Assembly: GCF_000002995.4 (NCBI RefSeq)
Contig: NW_025062475.1
Coordinates: forward strand, 6,390,187-6,454,186
Length of the DNA: 64,000 nt
Origin: Brugia malayi
Taxonomy: Eukaryota > Nematoda > Chromadorea > Rhabditida > Onchocercidae
Reading direction: 5' to 3'
Under the pieces are notes generated by a model that made no database searches, had not been told where the DNA came from, and was given only the letters and a program-made list of their open reading frames with translations. Positions 11,251 through 25,180 of the stretch are shown here, piece by piece. The translations under genes were made by a program, and so were the position numbers. How positions within the stretch are numbered: position 1 is the first letter of the stretch; each line of letters starts with the position of its first letter.

Positions 11251-14200
11251 TATTACTTGACTGACAAATTCTCGAGAGAATCAACATAACTGAATTTGGA
11301 TTCAGTTTTGGTTACGTAAAGAATATTTCCGCAAATTCTTTCCAGGGCATTCCAAAGATTAGATCGAAGATTAGAATTTTTTGATCGATACCGACTGTGG
11401 TTCAAATATATGGTCTGATTACTGAATGATGGGTGGAGAATACCTGCATAAATATTTCATATAGGAATAAAAAGTGTCAAAAAAAAAATAGAAAATAAAA
11501 AACTAACCCTTCTGACAATCATTAATGAAAAAATGAATAAGCTCGTAGCTGATTTAAGATGTCATAGATCAACATATTGCAAAGACTTTTTGAAAGAAAC
11601 AATGAAATTCAACAAATGCAGTCTTTATTTCATTTCATTTCTTTACTTCTATGTTCTTATTTATTGACCAAGAGTATGCTTTTTTTTTTTTTTTAAATGA
11701 GATTATAAAATTTAATTATATCACAAGCAAAATCACTGTAATAAATAATGTATCTGCTACTACCGAAACATATAATGAGGGATTGATAGAACAAATGTTA
11801 GATATTTATTGCAAATTTCAAGTGAATTCTTACCTTCCATTCAATGACCTCTTCAAAATTCAGCGCTACTTTCTTTTTACCAACTAAATCTTTATCCGTT
11901 AATGACTCTTATACTTTCGACTTTTAAATGTACCGTTTATCAAAACAGAAAAAAAGTCGCCTCCCATCGCAACAATGGTATTTTCAGTTCTCAGAATCAA
12001 ATTTGCATATTATTCAGGAAATATTCAGCTAGTTATGACTATAATATAACTGGTCGTTCAATTAATAAACCAATCGTTGTTGCACGTTAAATAGACAAAT
12101 TCCAATTTAGCACATTAAATTGTACTTTTTCCGGCAAGTTTCGTTATGATTTGATTACCGTTTTCCGTTCAATCTAAAGAATTCTGTTTCTTAAAGAGAG
12201 TTTAACAAGTATTTAGCACGTAATTAACAAGTAATTACCAGAAAAGAAATTGAAATGAATTTATCAAATATCTTTTTTTTTGAACATATTTCTGAAGTTT
12301 GCAAGGTTTCATCCGGAAATGCTTCTCGATGAGATTTCATGCTGAAGCAAACATTTTGTCCGTACTTTAAGTGATCTTCTGGGTAAAATTAGATTTCGAG
12401 TAAAGAGTAAACAGCCTATAGAAAATAACACTTTCCAGCAATATGACTTGCACAACATTATGAGTAGCCATATGATGTCATCAAATTGTCGGGCACATCT
12501 ATCGCATCATCTTTGGTTAGCTGAATTACTGACTACATAAACTTTGGTGACATCAGCAGCAATTTATAAACATCGAATTACTGATGGTTAATTAAGGAAG
12601 TAGGGCTGATGGCGAGAGAAGCAAATTTTCTGAACTTAAACATTCAAGGAGACGAGTCATGTTGGAATTACCTAACCATGTATCAGCCACAGATTGCGCA
12701 TAAAGTTAGCTATGTAGTTTGAACCATTCTCAATTAAAAGTTCCGATTTAGACTAAACAAAATTATAATGACCATTTAATGATTAAAAAACAACTATCTT
12801 ATGGACTTTTCCACCATTATCGCCTTTTTCAATTATTCACTAAACAAAGCTTTCTGCAAGGTGAAAATAATAAAGAAATATGAAAGGTTGTACAGATATC
12901 CTAAACAATCAGTGATTCATGAAGAAACAAGCAGGACGATTTGATGATCTACCTAAAAAGAAATCTTTCCGAAAAATTTTGAAAAAAGGCAAAATCCGTT
13001 TGTTTACTTTTTACAAGTAAAATAAAGAAGAAAATAGCAAAGAATGATATCTTGATAGCTACAGAGGGAAGTAATGAAGTAGGATAGGTTGAAATAATGT
13101 TCAATAAAGAAAAAATTTATGGAAGCTAGACGACTGATAGCTAATGGATAAAAAAACATCCATCACTTCCTGCTGCTTTTTTATTTACACCCTTTTGCAT
13201 CAAGAAATGAAAAAAAAAAAAAGAGAAAAAAAAGGAGAAAACCGGAAATAGAGACAAATTAAAGCGTTGTAGAGACGAAAAGAATTTTGCTATACCGTGA
13301 TCGGGGGAAAATGCTAATGGAATCGGATCTATTTCCGCTATGCATTAATTCTCGATATAATAACACAGTATGTTTGTTTACTTCAACCTAAAGAATTGCT
13401 TAACTCCAATCCCACTGATTACAAGTTATAAATAAGAAATTTTCAAAGCTTTTTCAATTTGCTCACAAAACAATATATGTTGTAAGCCAGATGGCTTCCT
13501 CGTCATTTGAAATATGAATCGGAAAAGACACTTTTTTCGTGAAGCTTAAAGTATTTAAATACCAATTCATAAGACTTTTTTTCTTCATAAGATAGAACAA
13601 TTATCATTATTTGTGTCTTCTAACCAATATATTTTCTTTCGATAACTATTTTTTATATATTATCACCGATATCATTGCTAGCCGTGAATAGGTTAGATGA
13701 CGCTTTTCAAATATCATTCAAAATATTTTAAAAATTACCCCCTTTTAAAGATGAAAATTTACAAGGATAACGTATAATATTCCATATTCATAGCAAGACT
13801 AAATAAATATAAATTTTTTAGCGACAAATTTTATACTACCAACATCTATCAGAGATTTAGAAGAAATCTCTTGTAAAAAAAAGCAATAAAAAACGATTTT
13901 CTTTTTTGATACAAATGAGAATAAATTCAAAATATGGAAAATCCCATAATGTGCTTAGAAAAATCTAAATTACACTTGCTTATTAATACTTGTGGAATCC
14001 ATATAAAAAAAATATTTTGCGATTTTGCAATTCTGTTCTTCCAATGAAAAGAATTTGTACTAAACGAAAATACAATGCATTCTTATTTCCCATCTTGACA
14101 ATAAATACTTTAATTTAAGAAAAATTAAAAAGAATGCAGTTTTCTCCCTTGTTATTTAAAATTAACTAAAAACACACCAATTTGAATATTTTTTTTCAAT

Positions 14201-14423
14201 TTGTTAATAATTTTAAAAGATTAAAAATCACTCGTAATTCATGATGCCCCAAAATTGGCATTTACAGTTTTAACATAGTTTTAACTAAGAAGTAATAAGA
14301 TAGAAGAATTAGCTATCATAACAAAATTCCGAGAATTCAGAACCATCTTTTATACTAACTGAAACCAAATCCTTCTTTTTTATTTCAAGGAATTAGGAGA
14401 GGGGAATGTGAGAAAAACAGAGT

Positions 14424-14446
14424 GATATATATATATATATATATAT
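14424..14446. repeat. (TA)n microsatellite
   Basis: About eleven TA dinucleotides in a row. A CT-rich tract follows at about 14577-14604. Confidence 0.9.
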
Positions 14447-14639
14447 CTGTTGAAAGCTGTTCACCTATGAACGAACAACTGATGCATGAGATGATCAGAA
14501 TTGCTGTCATACTGAACAAAAATTTAGCTTACTTAGTTAATAATATCCCAACAAATCTTAATTAACCTAAATAGCTCTCCCTCTCCCCCCTCTCTCTCTC
14601 TCTCTTATAAACCTTAATATCATCTATTTTCTTATTCAA

Positions 14640-15800
14640 ATCTTGCTATGAGAATAGAAAACAGTAAAGCAAACTGGAATGAGCAATGTCTCCTAATGAT
14701 GACACTGGAACTAGCAGATATTTCAGTAATCCGAAATACTTGAAGAAGTGGTGCTTGGGATGACATGCTGAAATGTCGTAATTAAAGGGTGAAACGAGAT
14801 GTCTAAGAATTACTCAAATTATTACGCTTCATTGTAACAGCATGCATTAGCAATATCTCACTATGCGAGATCACTGCAGATGGCATTATACTTAAAACTG
14901 CAAGACAGCTGAATATTAAAAGTTCAAGGGACAATAAGCAATGTCGGGAAGTTCAGGAAGACTTAAGAGAAAGTTAATTCAGATAGTGTATATTTCGAGA
15001 TACTACACAAGTTAATCCTGCTGAAATCGATGGAAGTATTAGACACAAAGTGTGGGACTCTCTGACGCAAAATCCAGTTAATTTTTCAAAAGTTTTAGAT
15101 TTGTAATTCCAACTATACGTTGAATATTACAGAGAGGTGTAGAAAAAATGAAAAGATATGGCAAAAAGTATTAAATTTAGGTAAATTATGCTCCAGTATA
15201 TTAATAATATCAATAAGGAATTGAGGGTAGCACAAAAAATGATTCCATAGTTCGTACAGATGGAAGGATGCAAAGGTAAGGACTGGAAACAGTTCAAAAC
15301 TGAACCATGCATCAACTCAAGCGGTAGTATTCAAGACAATCTTCTCCACCAACGTACATCATTTCAATCCATTTGAGATTTTCACAGCAGAGAACTGAAA
15401 TCGATGGAAGTGTTGGTAGAGTACATTGCAAATGTGTCTATCGATAGAGCGATCTGATACTTACCACTTCTAAGAACTGGTACCAACCCAATTATTAGAG
15501 TTCACAGGTCGTATTGACGATGTTTAGGAGAGATCGGGAGCTTGTTTAAATAATTCAAAGAACAAAGAATGAATCTGTGAAGTAATGTTCAATAGCTGTT
15601 TAGAGACAATAATAGCCAAAGTCACTAAATTTTCAGTATACAACGAGATTAATTTGTAAACAGGAATTGTTGGCTTAAGTACATGAGTTAGCGGATGAAA
15701 CAGTTAAGAGCAGAAAGGGCACAGTGCGAATTTTTCACTTCCGGAAAACTATCAAATTGAACATCTAACGGAAGTAGTAAAAAAAATCAAAAATCGAGGA
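14640..15800 (+). mobile_element. Possible decayed BEL/Pao-like retrotransposon pol fragment
   Basis: Speculative. The plus strand here is richer in codon-like sequence than its flanks and shows, in shifted frames broken by stops, short pieces that recall the Pao polymerase region: VVLGMT at 14748-14765, TRCLRITQII starting near 14793, and ELKSMEVLVEYIANV at 15392-15436. A 17-base phrase (CTGAAATCGATGGAAGT) occurs at both 15021 and 15395. No intact frame, terminal repeat or protease motif is seen. It could also be a decayed host gene or chance similarity. Confidence 0.2.
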
Positions 15801-16362
15801 AGACGATTTATTATATATGAGATGGGGAAGTTTCTACTTTCGAAGTTTATCAATTGGAAAAGATTGAAGAGGGAAAATGAGCTAGCATGTCGGTAACAAA
15901 TGATAATATTAAAGGTAAGATTATGCATAGAAGCAAAAATGTTATGAGAAATATAACCTTAGGTTTCTTTAAAATAATATAAAAAGCGATTTTTCAACGT
16001 CTCGGAAAATAGAAAGCGAAATAGCAGAATGTGCTCTCAAAATAAATCGTCGACGTGACGGAAAACAAATGAAGATCGGTAGCACAAGAAAAAAAGCTCG
16101 AAGTTGATTGATTTTCACATCATAATAACGGCAAAAGCAGAAGCGTTTGGAAGATTTTTGGACGTTGGGCGTTAGAATAGAAATTTCAAGAGATGAGATT
16201 TATAATTAAATGTTAATTAAATTAAAACCAATAGATAAAAAGAGTCGAACAACTAACGGCATAAGTGTCTTCTTTAGAAAGAAGTGAAGAGAATCGATAT
16301 AACTAATTTCTTTCATCGACTAGAAAAAGAAATAAACTCTACGAGTTACATCACACAACAAA

Positions 16363-16980
16363 GTGAGACAAGCTGACGCCCGCCCGGTCGGAGTTGGCGT
16401 ATGTTGGCAGGTAGTATCACTGTCATCTAAGATGTACTGGATGGCGATGACAGTAATGATGGTGGCAGTTGTAGTGTTTGGGTTCGCAAACTTTTCGAGA
16501 AGGATAGATAATTATAATAGCAACGTAAAGGAGGCACATAGAGGAGGATGCCATAAAATTAAGTCGACAAACGGTGCACTACCACCGGAAGTTCTTTCCT
16601 CCCTTCATTCCCTGACTTTCCTGTTGTGGCTCAACATCGATGTTAAACAAGCGGCAGGTGCAGTGCGGTAGTAGCAGTAGCAGTCGGGGCGCTAGTAGGA
16701 GCAGCATGTGAAGTTGCAGTTGATGAAGAACCTGAAGGAAGGAGTCAAAAGGAGGGGACACTGCTAGGCTTAGTATGAGGAAAGCTTTAACACCACACCG
16801 CTAATTTCTGTTATCGCTGCTGAAACGACGATCATCACTGCTAGCTATCCTATGATAATGATACTACCATCATATCATTACATTCTGTAGCTCTAGCTCT
16901 AGCTCTAGCTCAGCTCTAGCTCGGCTCTATCTGTGGCTATGATTGCGGCTGTGGCTGTGATGCCCAGTGGATGATAATAA
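16363..16980. other. GC-richer, triplet-rich patch with AGCTCT repeat
   Basis: Stands out from the AT-rich surroundings. A plus-strand frame from an ATG at about 16432 would begin with a hydrophobic, signal-like stretch (MYWMAMTVMMVAVVVFGFA) but resembles no known protein, so no gene is called. An imperfect AGCTCT/TAGCTC tandem repeat occupies about 16889-16927. Patches of this kind also occur at 28.3-28.8 kb and 59.0-59.4 kb; the last is a promoter region, so these may be promoters or first exons of long-intron genes. Confidence 0.4.
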
Positions 16981-19900
16981 TGATAATACTGTGCCTTCTT
17001 TTCTTTCCAGCCACTCACTCATTCACAGGCTTTGTGTGGAATAGCCTAGAAATGATAAGTACTACTTCAAACTTCAAGATGAAGTAAGCCAGTAGAACAT
17101 TTCTGCATCTTCATTTTAAATTTGAATAAAATGACGCAAACTGCAATATCGCAAGACGTGTCAGAAATAGTTTTTGAGACAAAATTTAGCTTTTCAATGT
17201 ATTATTTGACGTTTGTCATCACTGGTAGTCGTTTTAAAACTGCAACTTAACTGTCACATCCACCGAAAAGTAACATATGTTCAGAATGCTTTTGAACGAA
17301 ATTCTAATTATTCAGTGAGAGAAAACCGGAGATTGGAGATTGTTATCTAGAGAATGACTGCTGCTAATGATGGGAGCAATTAGCAGAGAGATAGAGTTTT
17401 GAGCAGTTATCGCTCAACGAACTTCTCAGCTAACCAATAAAACTTGAAAAGTTCTTCTGAAACTCCAAGAAAGGCATATTTATAAATTCTTTTACTTCTT
17501 AGCAAATACAATTAACTTAATCCAGTCTACGTGACTTTTCTACTTTACTGATGTTTCACCTGCCTATTTCATAGGTATTAATTAAAGACAAAGGTACACT
17601 TGAATTTCTTTACAGCAGTATGTGGAGGATGAAATTTAATTAATGGCGGTTAAACATGATGACATGTTGGAATAGATAATCATTTGACAGGCAATTGTAC
17701 GGTGCTTACTTAACCTTCCCTAACTGAATGCTGTAATGATGAACAAGGAAGGAATACCACTAGTAGTTGAATTAACCCTCAATGGGAGCAAGATATGTAC
17801 TCGAAGAGGTAGCAGCACTTCATTAAACGATTTCTTCATTTATCGTAGATCTTCAAAGTACAACAAACTTCATCTTTCAGGTTCTTTTATCATCATCTCT
17901 TGAAGGCTTCAAATCGATTTATAATTTTGATGCAATCCTAAGAAAAACGGACATAGGAAGAAATTTTGCTAATAATAAACTACTGTTTGTGAATACATGT
18001 GAATATGACTGATGTCAACACATTGTTTTTACTTTCAAAGTTCAAAAAGAAAAAAAAAATACAAAGAAAAGTTTTTTCTCTTTTTTTGCACGAAATTTGA
18101 TTCAACTATTTTAAATGATTTCCGTCATCATTAGTTGGTTCCATCAATATCTTTTATTTTGAGTACGCTAAAAGTACGACGAATGATTCGTTATCTTTTA
18201 TCATACTTCCCATCATCAATATGCATTGTAGCAGTGCTGCAATCAAATCAACTCGATTCCTTTTTCTATATTAAATTTTCAATGTCATGACTGAATTAGC
18301 ATTTTATGAGTTGTGTGTTGGCGCTAACTTTGTTACTTGCAAATGCAATATAGCTATTCTTTGTGTAACTTTAAAAGTTTGTGACATTTACAGTTAAAAG
18401 CAGTAGATGTGCTCATATATTGAGGACATACAAATATATGACTGACTACTGATTGCTGAGCATTGTAGTGCGCAAATGTGTAGAGTAGAGTTTCGGCGAT
18501 GCGGACAGCATGGGCTGTTGAACGACTGGCTGGCACAAATTTACGAAAAAGTATGCCATCAAATCAGAGAGCAGCAGTTTAATTCATGTTAAAATTTGTG
18601 CCTCCCTGAATGACCCATTAAGTAATAATAATAATGCTCCTGACAGGCACTGTACCTCTACATGTCTTCATTCATTTACACTTATCCTTTATACCTGTGA
18701 ATTCAACTAGATTCATTATGAATATTGCATTCCTCTCCTCAGCAAATTTGTATTTACTGCTGATACTTGCAATACTTTTTATTTTATCAGTCATATTTCT
18801 ATAAGCATATAGCTAGCTATATTATCTGACTAATATAAATGCCAGTGAAATCATGATTTCAATGTGCAGTCCATGTTTTTTCTAGCAATGGTAAGACTTG
18901 AAAGTTTTTACGACTTCAAATCATGTAAAACAAGGCATTATAATAATTGTTTTGGACGAAATCTTTTTTGAATTGTAAAAGCAACTTACTTTTCGTTTAA
19001 TTACTTAGTGCTGTTGACTTAAAAACTTTCTCCTTATATTTCTATTTTAGCAATCTTTTTGTGTTTCGAATTTATGTTTCAACTTTAAATTATGCTTGTT
19101 CTAACCTACAGGCAAACGTATCTTACAGTATTAATTGATCCAAGAGTTAGTGCAACGTCTGAATCTCTGAATCCGATAAATCTCAAACAGAGACATTCAA
19201 ATGTGTGTGCCATCATTGATGCAAGGAACAATGATGATGTTTAAAGAATTACTAGTAGCATATTTTCCCCTCCACCCTTCTCTTTGATAATATACCTTTT
19301 ACCAACGAATGAGAAAAAATTCCGGTTTAATAAATCTTCGAGCTTTATCATCATAACATATTTCTTTCCTCCACATTCATCTTCCCTTAATTTGATTAAA
19401 GTTGAGCAAAATTTTGTCCGTAAAGCGTAAACCAGTAGATAACTGGTTTTACGGAGGCATTCTCTTTGCTGCAACTGTTGTTAAAGTAATCGCTTTATAT
19501 TATTATTCCCTCTGTAAAAGATGTGCTTACTTAAGTCTCTTTATCTTTCTTTAGCTAAATATTTCTCATAAATTTCTCATTGATTATCTTCAACATTTCC
19601 TATTTCTCTAATAACACTTTAGAAATTCGAAATCTTTCTTTACTTTTCTGATGTTAAAAATTTTTCAGTGGGTGCACAAATAAAACATTACTATGTAGTA
19701 AGATAAGATGAGATGGTAAATTAGCATTCCATGTTAGAGCAATCAGGTAAAATGGAATCTAAGAAGTGTTGTGATTCTGATTATCCGAAATCATCATTCA
19801 TCTCCAGAGAATACATATCATTTCCAACTTATGCCATCCATCACATTTGACATATTTAAAGTGTTTATAGCGGAATAAAAAAAACTTCAAAAATAATTCG

Positions 19901-22900
19901 CGATACTATCAATGTCTATATCACCAGTGTCTGTTGTCCACTATCAGGTAATCATTCAACAATTTATTCTTACCATACTGTCATCTCATCAATTTAACAA
20001 GTTTGCCAGTCAAAGTAAAGTTGTCAAAGTTGAACTAATTCTCTTATTTTTTGTTCAAAAACTTCACAAACAAATGTGCACAGTGGACAGATCTTCTAGC
20101 TGAACCACAAACCTGCGAAAAGTGATAAGATTGCGGCATCGCCAGTCACTTTTCTAAATTATATTAGACAAAAAAGGATTAATGCCACATTGATGAGAGT
20201 AAAAGGCATTAATACAACGATTTATCTTATCACTATGAGTGACATTCAAGTTACAAGTACTTATTATAACCCCACATGACTGTTTCATAACCAAGCATCA
20301 CCCATGTAATTACAGTGTTTCTTTGATGAATAATCAATCACCTTTGACAGTAGCACCCCTACTCTTCCTGAGTTTGAGTGTTATTGATGTGGTAATCAGA
20401 GACATAAGCTACCGGTCGCTAATTTCATCGTTTCATTATCTCTTTTTCAGCAAATCATTCTAAAGGTTCATTTATTACTTTCAAGAAGGTAGTTGTCACG
20501 TTCCTTTAACCAAATCCCTGTGAATTAAATTGAATTTTACTTCTTCGTGGCATTGTTAAAACTATACTCCTTCCTCCGCCAATTAATCTCCATATCTTAC
20601 CTGTCCATCGGAATGTTCAATGCACACACAGACAGAGCACGGACAGACAGACTGACACACACACGCACACGCACGCACACACACACACACACAGACATAT
20701 ATATACGTGTGTACATAATATGCGCATATAAAAAGACATTTTTTGTTCCCTGAACAGTGCCACAGTATTAGGAATGATAATGTAAGATAAGGTATGACGA
20801 CGTACACACCCGTGCACCCAGAAAGACAGAGAGACAGACGCATGGACTGATGGCCGTACCATGTTGCGCCAATACTTCCTCACTTTACTTTGCGTTGTCC
20901 TCGGTCTCCCTTTCGCATTTGGATGTTGTTGTTGACTAGCACACCGGCCTCTATCTTCACAATTCCCGATATCTCACTCCCATCCTATTCTATCCCTTTT
21001 CCTTCTCTCATCTAAAAATGTTCGTCTATTTAATCTAGTTGGTATTCAAAGTTGACCCATTTCTTGCTTATCAAATCAAGTTCACATGTGACGTTGAAAC
21101 ATGTATGGAATTAAAAAAATGAAAACTTTATTGCGCATTACAAATGATAATATCTTAATAACTAACGTAAATTTGTTCCTAAAAGTTAAGTCATCAGTGA
21201 TTTACTGTCCTTTAAAAATTTATTTTAACTTATAGTAGCTTTTCATAAGTGAAAATGTTTACAATTCTAAATCAGTATATGACATATTTCAGAAACCTAT
21301 GAGGGGTTGCAGGTTATGTGGACAAACATGTTCTATGCAGAAAGGACATTTGTACTAATTCAGTTTGAGAAGACTGAAAAAGGTCTTCGAAAGAAACAAC
21401 TTCGTAGAATTGAAATTTGATAGTTGTTAGCGAAGTGATTTTCAATATTACAACTAACACCTATTTTTGTAGTAACCGCGGGAATAAGGGATTTAAGAGA
21501 AAAGAACCTTCAAACAAAACAATCCCGCTGCAAGCTTACAAACAACAGCGTTTAAAAAATATTTGAAACTTCGTATAATTAATTCGTTTTGCTTCTGCAT
21601 TTTGTGCTTATGAAAATAAAAATCCCTAAATTCAGATGTATACTACTAGTCTTTTCTCATTATCCTTTAAGTCAAAACATTACTTGTCTCATCTCAGATA
21701 TTTTGATTAACATATAAATCTTAGGATGACCAAGAAATTAAGCATATCGATAACGCATACAAATTTCCTCCAACAATTATACTCTGGAATTGTTAGATTT
21801 AAAAGTTAAAAAAGCAAACGAGACATCAACTGAGTGTTACTTCGAACATCCAACAGTATTTAGACTTTTAGAAAAAATTGCAAGTGTGCATCAAGTGTAC
21901 ACACGCATATTCTATGCGTCACATTTATGCATTGCATATGTCATGCATACCGCCACGTGTGAAACAAGTGGAAACGAGACGCTTAGATTACTTGATCTTC
22001 GGATGGTTCGTCGCCTTATCTTCATAAGCCTAAAAGCGCAACTGTGCAACGTTCACAATGGATCACCTTGCAATGTTTTCTTTTTTAGCTTCAAACTGTA
22101 CCACATTTTTGACTGTATCGGAAGACATGAAACACAGAAACACTGTAGCACAAAAAAGCAAATTCTGTCTTTCCGGATTCTCTCTTTTTCTCTCTCGGAT
22201 TCAGGAACAGTTACATTTCTTTTTTGTACGTTTTTCTTTCCCTCTTATATTCTCATCCTGAATGCAACTATGGCTATTCAAATACGGCTATCTCACAGTT
22301 CATTAGAACTTTATCCAAACAAGTTTGGAGCCTGAACACTAAGAAACGATTAGCTCTAATCTGAATGTATAAAAAAATTTAATTGAAGGTTTCCAAAAAA
22401 GTTCATTCAGCTTCTTCTTTTTTTCTGTTGTTAAATAAACGTCAAACTGTAATTCTTATGAATAATTTGCATAACAGAGGTCACAGAGATGACCTTATCA
22501 GTTTGGGATAGTTACCCAAAGCCCAGTTTTGAGAAAGACGACAAACTTTTTCGGTGCAATAATTGAATTCATCTACGTCTCCCACCCACACACATACACA
22601 TACATATACACACACAGACACAGACGTTCTTCCTTTTCCTTTCTCTCCCTCTCCCTCTGATTAGTCAGGAAATGATTCCCTTCTCTCTGTTTACAACCAA
22701 GATAACCTTATATTGGTGGTACTGAGAGAAGAATAATTAGATTTCACAGAAGATAATGGTAGATTTTTCTACTCCTTCTTTTCTCATTTTATCGTGCGAC
22801 AAAGGAAAGTTTAGTAGATTTCATTGGTATTTCAATTAAAGATGAGCGGACAGTGCTGAAGTTAACGATAAGATTAAGGTGAGATGGAGATCACAATGAA

Positions 22901-24888
22901 TTCTTCCAAAGAGATTTTGTTAGCAGTAAAGAAGCATAAAAATAGGTTATAGTATTTCACTTGAAATCTAATGACATGAAGATGAATTTATTGGAGTTTG
23001 ATTTCCTTCTAGCCATTTCTAAAAATTTGAGTTAAGCTAGTTGGCTATGTTAGCAGGTAGAGTATCACAAAGTACCAATTATCACATCTTTGGAGCAACA
23101 AATTCGCTATGTTTTTCTTTTGTCACATTTTTCTGAAAGGAATGTAAACAATGCTCAACAGGATATTGTCACTCTTTGACGTGACGTGCATAACTTTGAG
23201 TCGTTTGATAGGCCTGGTAATCCTAGTAATTTTTTTTGTTTGATACATTTCTTTGCTGTTTGTCAGCAATAGAAAACAAATCAAAAAGCGTAGCGTGTTA
23301 ATGCTAGAGTAATAAAGTGGACAAAGGTCAGTAGATTGACGGATTAGTGAATCACGAAACATGTAAACGATATATACTTCGATAAACGTAAGTGAACTAT
23401 AACCTCTCTAAGACATATTTTATTCTTGGTGAAGGCGACCTCAATAAGGAATTATTCTCGGAATACATTCACTATAGTATTACGGACTTCCTCCATTTCC
23501 GCAACATTACCAGTTTCCTCTCTTTTTCTCTCAGCCAAAAATTCATTGAAAGATTGATATTCACTTCTTATCAGGCATTTGGCGCATAATATTTCCATAC
23601 ATCACAATCACCCAATTTTTAATGCTTATCGGAATGACTCAGGTTATCCAGATTGACAACGCAATGTTCGTTGATTTCGAGAGGTCACAAAGTGTCCCCT
23701 TATTATTTATGACTGTGTTGAATTGCTGCTACAACAAATCCTCTCGGATTGTTAAATGATGGGGAGAAAGTGATAAACTGTATTTTGTGCGTTGAATTTC
23801 ATTCGAAAAAAGTAGCTTACGAGGATGTGAATCAGTTCAACGTGTGGTAGTAGTAAGCAGTAAGTAGTGATGGGCGCTGTTGTGCCACGGTACACAATGG
23901 TACACACAAATTACGCTACTTCCCCTTTTCGTCGTACTCTATGAAAATGTCTCCGAAAAGGCAACTTGTCTAAATGAATCGTAAAAGTTAACGGTAACAT
24001 ACAGGTTAGGTGTCGTATGATAGGGATGAAGTAGGGAAGAGAAAAAGACAAAGAAACGAAGACCTGATTTCTCCGAATATCTTCCTTCCATGCTGCAGTT
24101 GTATTTCAGGCTTATGTTTCATACGTTCACCTCCTGCTATCTCCACCCTTTTACAACATACCTTTACATTTTACTCCTCATTATCCATACTTTATTCATC
24201 TAAAATTTCAACTTTTAGTGAAATCGATTCATCGTACTAATTACTGAGGTTGTATAGATTCACTCAATACCAAAGCAAATGTAAATTGTTTAACATTTCT
24301 GCACTCTCTTATGGCTCATTCCTGTTGCCATAACTGATAACGCATCGAATTTAACCGATTTCTTTTGTAGTTGTTGATATCATCTTTACACAATTCATCG
24401 TTTCCCTTTTCATTTTCTATGTTACCAACACTACCTCCTAGAATTAAATTTTCTAAACAATTGTCATTTTGTAGTATAATTGCATTTTCAATTCCGCATA
24501 TTTCTGGCCCTCTCTTATCGCTCCAATATTTTTAGCTTTCTTATGTTATCACTTGAACTGTGCTTTTTATCCCGCGAAAGATCAGACTCAAGCTATCATG
24601 CCTTGTTGAGAAAATAATACTGCTTTCCAAAGAATAGCTAGTGCTGCTGTTCTTAACGTTATCAAAACGTATCGTATATTTCTGTGCATTCGTTATCATT
24701 AATTTTGCTCCAAATAATGTTCTCGATAGTGCGAAATATTTAGTTTAATTGGTTTACTAAGTGGTATTAAACTATTACTCGAACCTTTTTTGCTTTTTTC
24801 TGTGTTAATCCCAATAAAGTACTCTTCCTTCTTGTTTCACATTGATATCAACATGACTTATCAGATCACCGATATCATTCCTTTGCAG
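16981..24888. other. Gene-poor stretch of 7.9 kb
   Basis: No supported gene on either strand. CA-type microsatellites are at about 20655-20695 and 22580-22625. A 181-codon plus-strand frame (21790-22335) looks random in composition and lacks splice signals. If the exon at 24889 is real, this may be intron or promoter DNA of its gene. Confidence 0.4.
20655..20695. repeat. (CA)n microsatellite with CG interruptions
   Basis: A run of CA and CGCA units, followed by a short (TA)n tract. Confidence 0.9.
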
Positions 24889-25180
24889 TGCAGCTGATAT
24901 AAGAAATTTCCTAAATGTCTTCAGGCGATTTACTGATGTCTCTGCCCAAATTGAAACAAAAGAGTTGGGTGGAAGGGTTGTTAACATTTGGAGTTTTGAT
25001 GCGAAAGATTTACTCGGAAATTCGGCAATCGGAGATGTTGAACTTGTCGTTCACACTAAGTGGTTGTTAGTGAACGGGAATATGCGGACAAAAGGTAGAT
25101 ATAGAATGGTAGTTAGGGAGAGTAATAATCATAATGGTAATATTAACTCCTCGGAATCTCGATCTCATTCATCTGACTAA
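24889..25180 (+). CDS. Orphan exon with C2-like motif
   Basis: An open plus-strand frame follows a good acceptor (CCTTTGCAG, ending 24888) and runs to a stop at 25178-25180; an alternative 3' edge is the strong donor AAAG|GTAGAT at 25094/25095. Codon pattern favours the plus strand over the antisense frame. The central part reads ELGGRVVNIWSFDAK, then DLLGNSAIGDVEL, the beta-strand pattern of C2 domains (hydrophobic strand, D-x-L-x-G...IG-[ED]-V), as in synaptotagmin-type C2 or the C2-like N-terminal domain of Notch ligands. Not all calcium-binding aspartates are present. A Ser/Asn-rich tail follows. No start codon and no partner exons were found, so this is a fragment of a gene, a pseudogene or a chance frame. 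Function unassigned. Confidence 0.33.

Larger units (their letters stand above)
11251..16362. other. Intergenic region upstream of SH2B
   Basis: No gene can be supported here. It must hold the SH2B promoter near 11251-11450, but no motif stands out apart from the splice acceptor at 11261-11262. It contains a TA microsatellite, a CT-rich tract and a stretch (about 14640-15800) with fragments resembling a decayed retroelement, listed separately. Confidence 0.45.

Noticed and set aside
21790..22335. 181-codon plus-strand frame
   Set aside because: Long by length only; composition is like translated AT-rich spacer, no ATG at its 5' end, no family and no splice context.
24805..24987. Minus-strand frame overlapping the C2-like exon
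   Set aside because: Codon pattern and the C2-type motif favour the plus strand; this is probably its antisense shadow.
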